8,351 nt of DNA. It comes from Streptosporangiaceae bacterium (GTDB taxonomy: Bacteria; Actinomycetota; Actinomycetes; Streptosporangiales; Streptosporangiaceae). This document shows, one piece after another, positions 1 to 6,275 of the stretch. The stretch's first letter is position 1. Each line of letters begins with the position of its first letter. The DNA lies in NCBI GenBank assembly GCA_030050125.1, contig JASIJN010000551.1, forward strand, positions 1 to 8,351, read 5' to 3'. Both the position numbers and the translations under genes were made by a program. Below the pieces are notes generated by a model. That model had not been told where the DNA came from. It saw only the letters and a program-made list of their open reading frames with translations, and made no database searches.

Positions 1-275
1 GGCGAGCCCGGCGCCAGCCTGCCCATCTCGACGCGGGCCGGCGCGCCGGGGACCTGGTGCGACCACAGCTCGAGCAGCGCGTCGCCGCGCCGGGACACCG
101 CGGCGCGGACGCCCTGGCGCAGCGCGAACGGCAGCACGAAACCCTCGTTGTAGTCGGTGTGTTCGCCGATCAGGTTCACCCGGCCCGGGGCGTGCCAGAC
201 CCCGTCGGGCTGGTCGCCGAAGCACTCGGCGAACCAGGCGGCGGCCCGCTCGGCGACCCCGCTCTCCGCCTTCAC
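1..275 (-). CDS. galK: Galactokinase, N-terminal part (cut by left edge)
   Basis: Galactokinase phosphorylates galactose at C1 with ATP, the entry step of the Leloir pathway, in the cytoplasm. I translated about 91 codons by hand from a GTG at 275-273. Residues 32-43 read [12 protein letters not shown] followed by EGFVLP, the galactokinase signature of the GHMP kinase family. R32, E38, H39 and D41 correspond to known sugar-binding and catalytic residues. The ATP-binding GHMP motif and the C-terminus lie beyond the window. The GTG sits 5 bases after the galE stop, and its ribosome-binding region is the G-rich end of galE. In-frame codons further upstream are open but offer no better start. Gene order galT-galE-galK supports the call. 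Identity is near certain; the exact start is less so. Confidence 0.95.
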   Translation of the reverse strand, partial: MKAESGVAERAAAWFAECFGDQPDGVWHAPGRVNLIGEHTDYNEGFVLPFALRQGVRAAVSRRGDALLELWSHQVPGAPARVEMGRLAPGS

Positions 276-280
276 CGCGG

Positions 281-1258
281 CTACCCGCCCGCCCCGATCT
301 GCCGCGCGAACGTCCACGCGTCCGCGACCATCGAGCGCAGGTCGCGCTCGGCGCGCCAGCCCAGATCCGCGGTGATCGCCTCGGAGGAGGCGACCAGCAC
401 CGCCGGGTCACCCGGCCGCCTGGGCGCCACCTCCGCCCGGATGTCCAGCCCGGTGACCTCCCGGCAGGCGTCGAGCACCTCCCGGTTCGAGTAGCCGGTC
501 CCGCTGCCCAGGTTGTAGACCTTGTGCGAGCCGGGCCGGGCGGCCTCGAGGGCCAGCAGGTGCGCCCGGGCCAGGTCCGACACGTGGATGTAGTCTCTGA
601 CGCAGGTCCCGTCCGGTGTCGGGTAGTCGTCGCCGAACAGCCGCACCCGGCCGCCGTCCCGCCCGGCCCCGAGCACGTTGGGGATCAGGTGCGTCTCCGG
701 GTCGTGGCGCTCGCCGCGCCATGTGCCCGAGGCGTCCGCGGCGGCTCCGGCGACGTTGAAGTAACGCAGGCTGACCGCGGCGATGCCGTGCATCCGGGCG
801 TGCTCGGCCAGGGCGGTGTCCACGGCCGCCTTGGACGCGCCGTACGGGCTGGCCGGCCGGACCGGGTCGGCCTCGGTGATCGGGATCCGCTCCGGCTCAC
901 CGTAGACCGCCGCGGTCGAGGAGAACACGATCCGGCGGGTGCCGGCCGCCCGCATCGCCTCCAGCAGCGCCAGCGTGCCGCCCAGGTTGTTGTCCCAGTA
1001 CCAGGCCGGATGCGCCACCGACTCCGCGACCAGGGCCTTGGCCGCGAAGTGCAGGACCGCGTCGGTCCCGGCGGCGAGCACCGCCCGGACGTCGTCGCCT
1101 CGGATCGAGCCGCGGCATAGCGAGGCGGCGGCCGGCACCGCGTCCGCATAGCCGGTTGACAGGTCGTCCACCACCACGACCTCGTGGCCGTCGTCGGCCA
1201 GCAGCGCCGCGACCACGCTGCCGATGTACCCGGCGCCGCCAGTGACCAGCAGCCTCAT
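281..1258 (-). CDS. galE: UDP-glucose 4-epimerase
   Basis: GalE interconverts UDP-galactose and UDP-glucose using tightly bound NAD+, and can also supply UDP-galactose for surface polysaccharides. The 325-residue product has the usual length and is a complete extended short-chain dehydrogenase. The NAD-binding motif GGAGYIGS is at 7-14, acidic residues follow the second beta strand (DDLSTG, 31-36), the catalytic serine region SST is at 113-115, and the YxxxK pair is Y139/K143. RYFNVAGA (165-172) and [10 protein letters not shown] (221-230) are typical of GalE. The start is firm: the Rossmann motif begins at once and a G-run (1265-1269) lies 6 bases upstream as a Shine-Dalgarno. The ATG overlaps the stop of an upstream 14-codon ORF, and galK follows after 5 bases. 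Other NAD-dependent sugar epimerases are possible in principle, but the gal context decides. Confidence 0.96.
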   Translation of the reverse strand: MRLLVTGGAGYIGSVVAALLADDGHEVVVVDDLSTGYADAVPAAASLCRGSIRGDDVRAVLAAGTDAVLHFAAKALVAESVAHPAWYWDNNLGGTLALLEAMRAAGTRRIVFSSTAAVYGEPERIPITEADPVRPASPYGASKAAVDTALAEHARMHGIAAVSLRYFNVAGAAADASGTWRGERHDPETHLIPNVLGAGRDGGRVRLFGDDYPTPDGTCVRDYIHVSDLARAHLLALEAARPGSHKVYNLGSGTGYSNREVLDACREVTGLDIRAEVAPRRPGDPAVLVASSEAITADLGWRAERDLRSMVADAWTFARQIGAGG

Positions 1259-1299
1259 GCCGTGCCCCCGGCTCGCCGGGAAACCGCCGACTCGCTCAT
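1255..1299 (-). CDS. Possible 14-residue coupling mini-ORF between galT and galE
   Basis: The 41 bases between galT and galE hold a complete tiny frame, [14 protein letters not shown]. Its ATG overlaps the galT stop as ATGA (1299-1296). Its TGA overlaps the galE ATG as ATGA (1258-1255). A strong Shine-Dalgarno (GGGGAGG, 1310-1304) stands 4 bases before its ATG. Its frame differs from that of galE, so it is not an N-terminal extension. A translated mini-ORF would let ribosomes pass from galT to galE by termination-reinitiation at both junctions. No function of the peptide itself is suggested by its sequence. The arrangement is directly visible; translation is inferred and chance is possible. 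Confidence 0.45.
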   Translation of the reverse strand: MSESAVSRRAGGTA

Positions 1300-2408
1300 G
1301 CTGCCTCCCCGCGCCGGAGCGTGGCCGCTGCCCGCTCCGGCACGACGTCGTTGGCGAACGCTCCCATGCCGGACTCCGAGCCGGCCAGGTACTTCAGCTT
1401 GCCCGGCGCGCGCCGGATCGTGAACAGCTCGAGGTGCAGGCCGAACTCCTCGCGCTCGGCGTGGCGGGGCGCCTGGTGCCAGCCGGAGATGTACGGGGCC
1501 GGGGCGCCGAAGAGCCGGTCGAACCGGCGCAGCAGGTCCAGGTACGTGCCGCAGAAGTCGTCCTGCTCGGCCGCGGTCAGCTCGGTCAGGTCCGGAACCC
1601 GGCGGCGGGGGTAGAGGTGGACCTCGTAGGGCCAGCGCGCCGCGTGCGGCACGAACGCGACCCAGTGCTCGGCCTCGGTCACGATCCGCGACCCGTCGGC
1701 CAGCTCGGCGGCGAGCACGTCGTCGAACAGGTTCCGGCCCGAGTCCTCGCGGTACTTGCCGGCCATGGCCAGCGCGCGGGTGGTGCGCGGTGTGACGAAG
1801 GGATAGGCGTAGATCTGCCCGTGCGGATGGCTCAGCGTGACCCCGATCTCCCGGCCGCGGTTCTCGAAGCAGAACACCTGCTCGACGCCGGGAAGCGCGG
1901 CCAGCGCGGCGCTGCGGTCGATCCACGCGGACAGCACCAGAGCGGCCTGGTCGCGGGTCAGGTCGGCGAAGGACGCCGAGTGCTCGGGGCTGAAGCAGAC
2001 CACCTCGCACCGGCCCTGGCCGGGCCGGGCGGCGAGCAGGCCGAGGCCCGCTCCGGTCTCGCCGGCCGTGTCCTCGCTGGTCCAGGCCACGAGCGAGGGA
2101 AACCGGTTCTCGAACACGACCACCTCGTAGTCGGGCGCGGGAATCTCGGTCAGCCGGCCCGGCCGCGACGGGTCGAGCGGGCAGTGGTCGGCGGGCGGCA
2201 GGTAGGTCCGGTCCTGCCGGTGGCTGGCGACGATGACCCACTCGCCGAGCAGCGGGTCGTAACGCACCTGCGACGAGGCCTCGACCCGGCCGATCGGCCG
2301 GCGGTCGGGGTAGCCCGCCGCGGCGTCGGCGGACTCGCCGAAGTAGATCAGCTCCCGGCCGTCGGCCAGGGTCACCGCGGCCCTCTTGACCGCGTCCCCC
2401 GCGGTCAT
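1296..2408 (-). CDS. galT: Galactose-1-phosphate uridylyltransferase
   Basis: GalT exchanges UMP between UDP-glucose and galactose-1-phosphate through a uridylyl-histidine intermediate. From the ATG at 2408 the product is 370 residues, normal for the actinobacterial form. HPHGQ lies at 194-198; H196 is the expected nucleophile. FENRFPSL (99-106) and the C-terminal block LHLELFTIRRAPGKLKYLAGSESGMGAF are typical. Of the first metal site, C76, H143 and H194 are present, but the usual second cysteine is D79 (CPLD rather than CPLC). The second, iron-binding site of the E. coli enzyme looks absent by my alignment: A212 for its Glu and E327 for its last His. The frame is open for 81 codons upstream, but that stretch is a shadow of lysA. 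The ATG overlaps the lysA stop by one base (TGATG). No clear Shine-Dalgarno precedes it, which fits translational coupling. Confidence 0.95.
   Translation of the reverse strand: MTAGDAVKRAAVTLADGRELIYFGESADAAAGYPDRRPIGRVEASSQVRYDPLLGEWVIVASHRQDRTYLPPADHCPLDPSRPGRLTEIPAPDYEVVVFENRFPSLVAWTSEDTAGETGAGLGLLAARPGQGRCEVVCFSPEHSASFADLTRDQAALVLSAWIDRSAALAALPGVEQVFCFENRGREIGVTLSHPHGQIYAYPFVTPRTTRALAMAGKYREDSGRNLFDDVLAAELADGSRIVTEAEHWVAFVPHAARWPYEVHLYPRRRVPDLTELTAAEQDDFCGTYLDLLRRFDRLFGAPAPYISGWHQAPRHAEREEFGLHLELFTIRRAPGKLKYLAGSESGMGAFANDVVPERAAATLRRGEAA
1304..1310 (-). promoter_or_regulatory. Strong Shine-Dalgarno before the galT-galE mini-ORF
   Basis: On the minus strand this reads GGGGAGG and ends 4 bases before the ATG at 1299. 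It lies inside the last codons of galT. It is the best ribosome-binding match in the gal region and points to the mini-ORF ATG, not directly to galE, which has its own G-run nearer its start. Confidence 0.5.
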
Positions 2409-3799
2409 CAGCCGACGTCCAGGCGGAGCAGGTCGTCGGCGGTCTCCCGGCGCACCAGCACCCGGGCCGCGCCGTCGCGCACGGCGACCACGCCGGGCCG
2501 GGGCACGTGGTTGTAGTTGCTGGCCATCGACCGGCAGTAGGCGCCGGTGGCCGCCACCGCGATCAGGTCCCCGACGGCGACGTCGGCGGGCAGGTAGGTG
2601 TCCCTGACCACGATGTCTCCGGTCTCGCAGTGCCTGCCGACCAGCCGGCACAGCGCGGGGGCCGCCGCGGACTCCCGGGAGGCGAGCACGCAGGTGTACT
2701 CGGCGTCATACAGCGCGGTGCGGATGTTGTCGCTCATCCCGCCGTCCACGCTGACGTAGGTGCGCAGGCCGTCCACGTCCTTGACGGTGCCGACCTGGTA
2801 CAGCGTGACCGTGCCAGGGCCGGCGATGGCCCGGCCCGGCTCGACGGTCAGCCGCGGCCGGGCCAGCCCGGCCGCGCGGCACTGCACGCTCAGGATCTGG
2901 CGGAGGTTCTGCGCGACGACCTTGATGTCGGCCGGGTCGTCGCCCGGCATGTAGGCGATGCCGAACCCGCCGCCCAGGTTCAGCTCGCCGATCTCGATCC
3001 CGCGGGACTCGCGGATCCGGACCGCCAGCTCGAGCACCCGGTGCGCGGCGACGTCAAAGCCTGCCGTGTCGTAGATCTGCGACCCGATGTGCGAGTGCAG
3101 CCCGGCGAACTCGAGCGTCTCGGCCGCGAGCACCTGCCGGACCGCCTCGTCGGCGGCGCCCGAGGCCAGCGAGAAGCCGAACTTCTGGTCGTCGTGCGCG
3201 GTGGCCACGAACTCGTGCGCGGCGGCCTCGACCCCGGTGGTGACGCGCACCAGGACCCGCGGCCGGTGGCCAGATTCCGGCGAGGCTATCCGTTCAATAC
3301 GTCTGATCTCGTCGAAGGAATCGACCACGATGTGGCCGACGCCCGCCGCGATCGCGCGGCGAAGCTCCCCCGGCAGCTTGTTGCTGCCGTGCAGGGTGAT
3401 CATCTCCGGCAGGACCCCGGCCCGCAGCGCGACCTCGAGCTCGCCGCCGGTGCACACGTCGACGCCGAGCCCCTCCTCGGTGACCCAGCGCAGCACCGCG
3501 CGGCAGCAGAACGCCTTGGCCGCGTAGAAAACGCCCGCGTCGTCGCCGAAGGCCTCGCGGAAGTCCCGGCAGCGGGACCGGAAGTCCTCTTCGTCGCACA
3601 CGAACACCGGGGTGCCGAACTGCGCGGCGAGGTCGCGAACGTCCACGCCGCCGAGCACCACGGCGCCGCCGGCCCGGCGCGCGGTGCGCGGCCAGATCGC
3701 CGGATCGAGCGCGGCCAGATCCCGGGGCGGAGGCGGCGGGTGATCGGGCGGCAGCACCTCGGCGTGACGAGGGCCGGCGGGATGGGCGACGCGGCTCAT
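2408..3799 (-). CDS. lysA: Diaminopimelate decarboxylase
   Basis: LysA is a PLP enzyme that decarboxylates meso-diaminopimelate to lysine, the last step of lysine synthesis. The 463-residue protein has the fold-type III alanine-racemase-like barrel. The PLP lysine is K95 (FYAAK). HSHIGS lies at 235-240, the phosphate-binding GGGFG at 276-280 and EPGR at 320-323. The beta domain contains CETGD at 391-395, where the cysteine comes from the partner subunit in the dimer, and [12 protein letters not shown] at 419-430. The N-terminus ([17 protein letters not shown]) resembles the start of streptomycete LysA as I recall it, which supports the ATG at 3799. No Shine-Dalgarno precedes that ATG, but a TANNNT hexamer stands 6 bases upstream, suggesting a leaderless mRNA. 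LysA more often sits beside hom-thrC-thrB in actinomycetes; here it heads a gal operon. Confidence 0.96.
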   Translation of the reverse strand: MSRVAHPAGPRHAEVLPPDHPPPPPRDLAALDPAIWPRTARRAGGAVVLGGVDVRDLAAQFGTPVFVCDEEDFRSRCRDFREAFGDDAGVFYAAKAFCCRAVLRWVTEEGLGVDVCTGGELEVALRAGVLPEMITLHGSNKLPGELRRAIAAGVGHIVVDSFDEIRRIERIASPESGHRPRVLVRVTTGVEAAAHEFVATAHDDQKFGFSLASGAADEAVRQVLAAETLEFAGLHSHIGSQIYDTAGFDVAAHRVLELAVRIRESRGIEIGELNLGGGFGIAYMPGDDPADIKVVAQNLRQILSVQCRAAGLARPRLTVEPGRAIAGPGTVTLYQVGTVKDVDGLRTYVSVDGGMSDNIRTALYDAEYTCVLASRESAAAPALCRLVGRHCETGDIVVRDTYLPADVAVGDLIAVAATGAYCRSMASNYNHVPRPGVVAVRDGAARVLVRRETADDLLRLDVG

Positions 3800-3805
3800 G
3801 GGGCA

Positions 3806-3811
3806 AGGCTA
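3806..3811 (-). promoter_or_regulatory. Candidate -10 element of a leaderless lysA-gal promoter
   Basis: Read on the minus strand the hexamer is TAGCCT, matching TANNNT, and ends 6 bases before the lysA ATG. Transcription starting about 7 bases downstream of a -10 would begin at the A of the ATG, the common layout of leaderless actinobacterial genes. The lack of any Shine-Dalgarno before lysA agrees with this. No convincing -35 is visible. Confidence 0.5.
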
Positions 3812-3815
3812 TGCT
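3810..3815 (+). promoter_or_regulatory. Candidate -10 element for the YbjQ-type gene
   Basis: TATGCT matches TANNNT and lies 35 bases before the ATG at 3851, giving a predicted leader of roughly 28-30 bases that includes the GGAGG ribosome-binding site. It overlaps the opposing lysA -10 by the two bases TA (3810-3811). The -35 region lies inside lysA and is poor. Confidence 0.35.
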
Positions 3816-3841
3816 GCTGGCCGCCCGAGAAATCCGGATCT

Positions 3842-3846
3842 GGAGG
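3842..3846 (+). promoter_or_regulatory. Shine-Dalgarno of the YbjQ-type gene
   Basis: GGAGG stands 4 bases before the ATG at 3851. It fixes that ATG as the start, although the frame is open far upstream in antisense to lysA. Confidence 0.7.
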
Positions 3847-3850
3847 CGCC

Positions 3851-4699
3851 ATGCCGATACTGGGGGGCCGTCAGCCGGCCGACGCGAGCAAGTGGGAGCC
3901 GGAGGCCGCCGACAGCAGGCTGGCGCAGACCGCGGGCGCCGACCCGGCCGGGGTGTTCACCTCCGATCTGTCGGTGTCGGAGTACGTGCTGCTCGGGGAG
4001 GCCGGGTTCGAGCCGCTCGGCTTCGTGGTCGGGTCGTCGATCTACCATGTCGGGCTGCAGATCGGGCGCTGGTCGCAGAATCAGGAACTCCAGGTCCTGA
4101 GCCAGGCCATGTACAACGCCCGGGAGCTGGCCATGGCCCGGATGCAGTCCGAGGCCGATCACCTCGGCGCGGACGGGATCGTCGGCGTGCAGCTCCGGAT
4201 GCAGATGTACGCGTGGGGACAGCACGTGCTGGAGTTCGTCGCCACCGGGACCGCCGTCCGCCACCTGGCCGGCCAGGGCGCGCACCGGGCCCCGGACGGC
4301 CGCGCGTTCACCTCGGACCTGTCCGCGCAGGACTTCTTCCGGCTGCTCGCGGCCGGTGCGGTGCCGGTCGCCTTCGTCCTCGGCACCTGCGTCTACCACA
4401 TCGCGCACCAGTCGATCATGCAGACCTTGCGGCAGACCGGCCAGAACCAGGAGATGGTGCAGTTCACCCAGGGCGTCTACGAGGCGCGCGAGCTGGCCCT
4501 CTCCCGGATGCAGGCGGAGGCCACGCTGGCGCGGTCGTCGGGCATCGTCGGGGTGGACGTGACCGTCTCCAGCCACGTGTGGGGCGAGCACGCGACCGAG
4601 TTCCTGGCCACCGGCACCGCCATCCGCCGGCTGTCCGACGAGCACCGGCTGCCGGAGACCTCGCCCAAGCCGACCTTCACTCTCGGCCTGGACGCCTGA
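3851..4699 (+). CDS. Tandem YbjQ-type (heavy metal-binding domain family) protein
   Basis: The 282-residue protein has no signal peptide or membrane segment and is probably cytoplasmic. It consists of two copies of a YbjQ/UPF0145-like domain (Pfam YbjQ_1, as I recognise it), at about 36-139 and 153-260. Both copies carry FTSDLS, a GxxxYH element (H66/H183), QNQE (76-79/198-201), an ARELA..RMQ.EA helix, GIVGV, WGxH...EF (W122, H125 / W244, H247) and ATGTAxR. Copy 2 has 5 extra residues before QNQE. The family's biochemical role is not settled. The label 'heavy metal-binding' is weakly supported here: there is one cysteine (C180) and no CxxC, so any metal site would have to use the repeated histidines. 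The first 35 residues are polar and probably disordered. The gene is transcribed away from lysA and converges on the glutamate-cysteine ligase gene. Family confidence is good; function is unknown. Confidence 0.85.
   Translation: MPILGGRQPADASKWEPEAADSRLAQTAGADPAGVFTSDLSVSEYVLLGEAGFEPLGFVVGSSIYHVGLQIGRWSQNQELQVLSQAMYNARELAMARMQSEADHLGADGIVGVQLRMQMYAWGQHVLEFVATGTAVRHLAGQGAHRAPDGRAFTSDLSAQDFFRLLAAGAVPVAFVLGTCVYHIAHQSIMQTLRQTGQNQEMVQFTQGVYEARELALSRMQAEATLARSSGIVGVDVTVSSHVWGEHATEFLATGTAIRRLSDEHRLPETSPKPTFTLGLDA
3956..4633 (+). repeat. Internal domain duplication within the YbjQ-type gene
   Basis: Residues 36-139 and 153-260 of the protein align along their whole length. The offset is 117 residues up to the YH motif and 122 after a 5-residue insertion. 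The copies have diverged widely at the DNA level, so the duplication is old and has been kept as two domains. Confidence 0.8.
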
Positions 4700-4711
4700 C
4701 CCGGCCGGGCC
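4700..4711. other. 12-base convergent gap with a short palindrome
   Basis: Only 12 bases separate the convergent stop codons at 4699 and 4712. They include the 10-base palindrome CCCGGCCGGG (4700-4709). It has no loop or T-run and is not a convincing terminator, so each transcript probably runs into the other gene. Confidence 0.4.
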
Positions 4712-6187
4712 TCACATGGGCGGCCACGAGTGCACGGGCTCGTTGGTCCGCATCCGCTCGATGTAACCGAGCGTCATCAGGCGCAGCGCCTCCTGGCGGT
4801 CGGCGCCGCGCTCGGTGAGCGCGTGAACGGCCTCGCACTGCCAGGTCGCCCCGGTCCGGCCGGACAGACAGCGCTGTTCGATGATGCCGAGCAAGCGCTT
4901 GGCATCGTCGCCGTCCACGCCCCAGAGCTCGAGGCCGTCGAACGCCAGCGGCAGCAGCCGGCGGAGCACCAGCTCGGTCGCGGGCCCGTGACCAAGGCCG
5001 GGCCAGTACAGCTCGGCGTCGATGCCGTGCCTGGCTCCCTCGGCCAGGTTCAGGCTGGCCGCCGGGAACGGCATCTGCTGCCAGACCGGCTGCGGGGCCT
5101 CGGCCAGCGCGCGGACCAGCCCGTAGTAGAAAGCCGCGTTGGCCATGATGTCGGCCACGGTCGGGCCGGCGGGCAGCACCCGGTTCTCCACCCGCAGGTG
5201 CGGCCGGCCGTCGCTCACCGCGTACACCGGACGGTTCCACCGGTAGACCGTGCCGTTGTGCAGCGCCAGCTCGGCCAGCTCCGGTACCTGCCCGCGGTCC
5301 AGCACCGCGACCGGGTCCTCGTCCTCGATCAGCGGCAGCAAGGCCGGGAAGTAGCGCAGGTTCTCCTCGAACAGGTCGAGGACCGATGTGATCCAGCGCT
5401 CGCCGAACCACACCCGGGGCCGGGCTCCCTGCTGCTTGAGCTCGTCCGGCCTGGCATCGGTGGCCTGCTCGAACAGGATGAGTCTGGTCTCCCGCCACAG
5501 CTCCCGCCCGAACAGGAACGGGGAGTTGGCGCCCACGGCCACCTGCACGCCGGCCACCGCCTGGGCCGCGTTCCAGTAGCGGGGGAAGGAGTCCGGGCTG
5601 ACCTGCAGGTGGCATTGCACGCTGGTGCAGGCTGCCTCCGGGGTGATCGTGTCGACGTGGGTGAGCAGCCGCTCGGTGCCCTCTATCGAGATCAGCAGAT
5701 CCTCGCCGCGGGCGGCGAAGATCTCCTCGTTGAGCAGCCGGTAACGGGGGTTCGCCGACATCGCGTGCTCGCCGACGTCGCTCTCGCGCAGCGTGGGCAG
5801 CATGCCGATCAGCACCAGCTGGCTGCCGGTCCGGCGCGCCCGGTCACCGGCGTGATCGAGGCTGGCCCGCACCTGGCGTTCGAGCCGGGCCAGGGCGCCG
5901 GCGCCCAGCGGCTGCGGCGGCACGTTGATCTCCAGGTTGAACTGGCCGAGCTCGCTGGCCCAGATGGGGTCCGCGATCGCGCCGAGCACCTCGGCGTTTT
6001 TCATCGAGGGCCGGCCGGCCTCGTCGACCATGTGCAGCTCGATTTCGAGCCCCACCTGCCGCGGCCCGGTATCGAACCGCGACTCGCGCAGCATCCGGGC
6101 GAACACGTCCAGGCAACAGCGCACCTTCTCGCGGTAAGCGCGCCGGTCCTGCTGGCTCACGCTTATCGCAGGGACGTCCCTGCCCAT
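4712..6187 (-). CDS. Glutamate-cysteine ligase (GCS2) family protein
   Basis: The GCS2 family forms gamma-glutamyl amide bonds with ATP; its best known product is gamma-glutamylcysteine. From the ATG at 6187 the protein has 491 residues and is soluble. VGLEIELHMVD (45-55) and FNLEIN (83-88) supply the acidic metal/ATP residues E48, E50 and E86. SVQCHLQVS (189-197) and HLRVENRVLPAGPT (330-343) are further conserved blocks. At about 490 residues it is longer than YbdK-type ligases (about 370). No ergothioneine genes are nearby, so EgtA is unlikely. Actinomycetes generally make mycothiol, not glutathione, so the true acceptor may differ from cysteine. The frame is open to an ATG at 6250, but that has no Shine-Dalgarno, whereas 6187 has GGGAGG at good spacing and a family-like N-terminus (MGRDVPAI). 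It lies 88 bases after the GST gene, probably co-transcribed. Confidence 0.88.
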   Translation of the reverse strand: MGRDVPAISVSQQDRRAYREKVRCCLDVFARMLRESRFDTGPRQVGLEIELHMVDEAGRPSMKNAEVLGAIADPIWASELGQFNLEINVPPQPLGAGALARLERQVRASLDHAGDRARRTGSQLVLIGMLPTLRESDVGEHAMSANPRYRLLNEEIFAARGEDLLISIEGTERLLTHVDTITPEAACTSVQCHLQVSPDSFPRYWNAAQAVAGVQVAVGANSPFLFGRELWRETRLILFEQATDARPDELKQQGARPRVWFGERWITSVLDLFEENLRYFPALLPLIEDEDPVAVLDRGQVPELAELALHNGTVYRWNRPVYAVSDGRPHLRVENRVLPAGPTVADIMANAAFYYGLVRALAEAPQPVWQQMPFPAASLNLAEGARHGIDAELYWPGLGHGPATELVLRRLLPLAFDGLELWGVDGDDAKRLLGIIEQRCLSGRTGATWQCEAVHALTERGADRQEALRLMTLGYIERMRTNEPVHSWPPM

Positions 6188-6193
6188 CGGTCC

Positions 6194-6199
6194 CCTCCC
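6194..6199 (-). promoter_or_regulatory. Shine-Dalgarno that decides the GCS2-family start
   Basis: GGGAGG on the minus strand ends 6 bases before the ATG at 6187. The alternative ATG at 6250 has no such site. This argues for the shorter 491-residue product over the 512-residue one. Confidence 0.75.
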
Positions 6200-6275
6200 G
6201 CTCACCCGGCCATGGGCAGCCTTCCCCAACTTTCGCACGTCAAAAGGCATGAGACCAGGGCAGAAGTGGCTCAGA

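Noticed and set aside
1224..2516. 430-codon plus-strand open frame antisense to galT
   Set aside because: Same shadow pattern; galT carries clear catalytic motifs on the other strand.
2409..2651. 81-codon N-terminal extension of galT
   Set aside because: The stretch is Arg/Gly/Pro-rich and lies wholly within lysA in another frame. The ATG at 2408 overlapping the lysA stop is the natural start.
3285..3310. Locally AT-richer patch within lysA as an internal promoter
   Set aside because: It encodes conserved-looking residues (RIERIAS), and TTGAAC and TAGCCT within it are only 3 bases apart, far too close for -35 and -10 boxes.
2507..3850. Long N-terminal extension of the YbjQ-type gene, antisense to lysA
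   Set aside because: The GGAGG at 3842-3846 and the first recognisable domain fix the start at 3851; the upstream translation is a lysA shadow.
4700..4709. CCCGGCCGGG as a bidirectional terminator
   Set aside because: It is a 10-base palindrome with no loop space and no T-run; such palindromes are frequent at this GC content.
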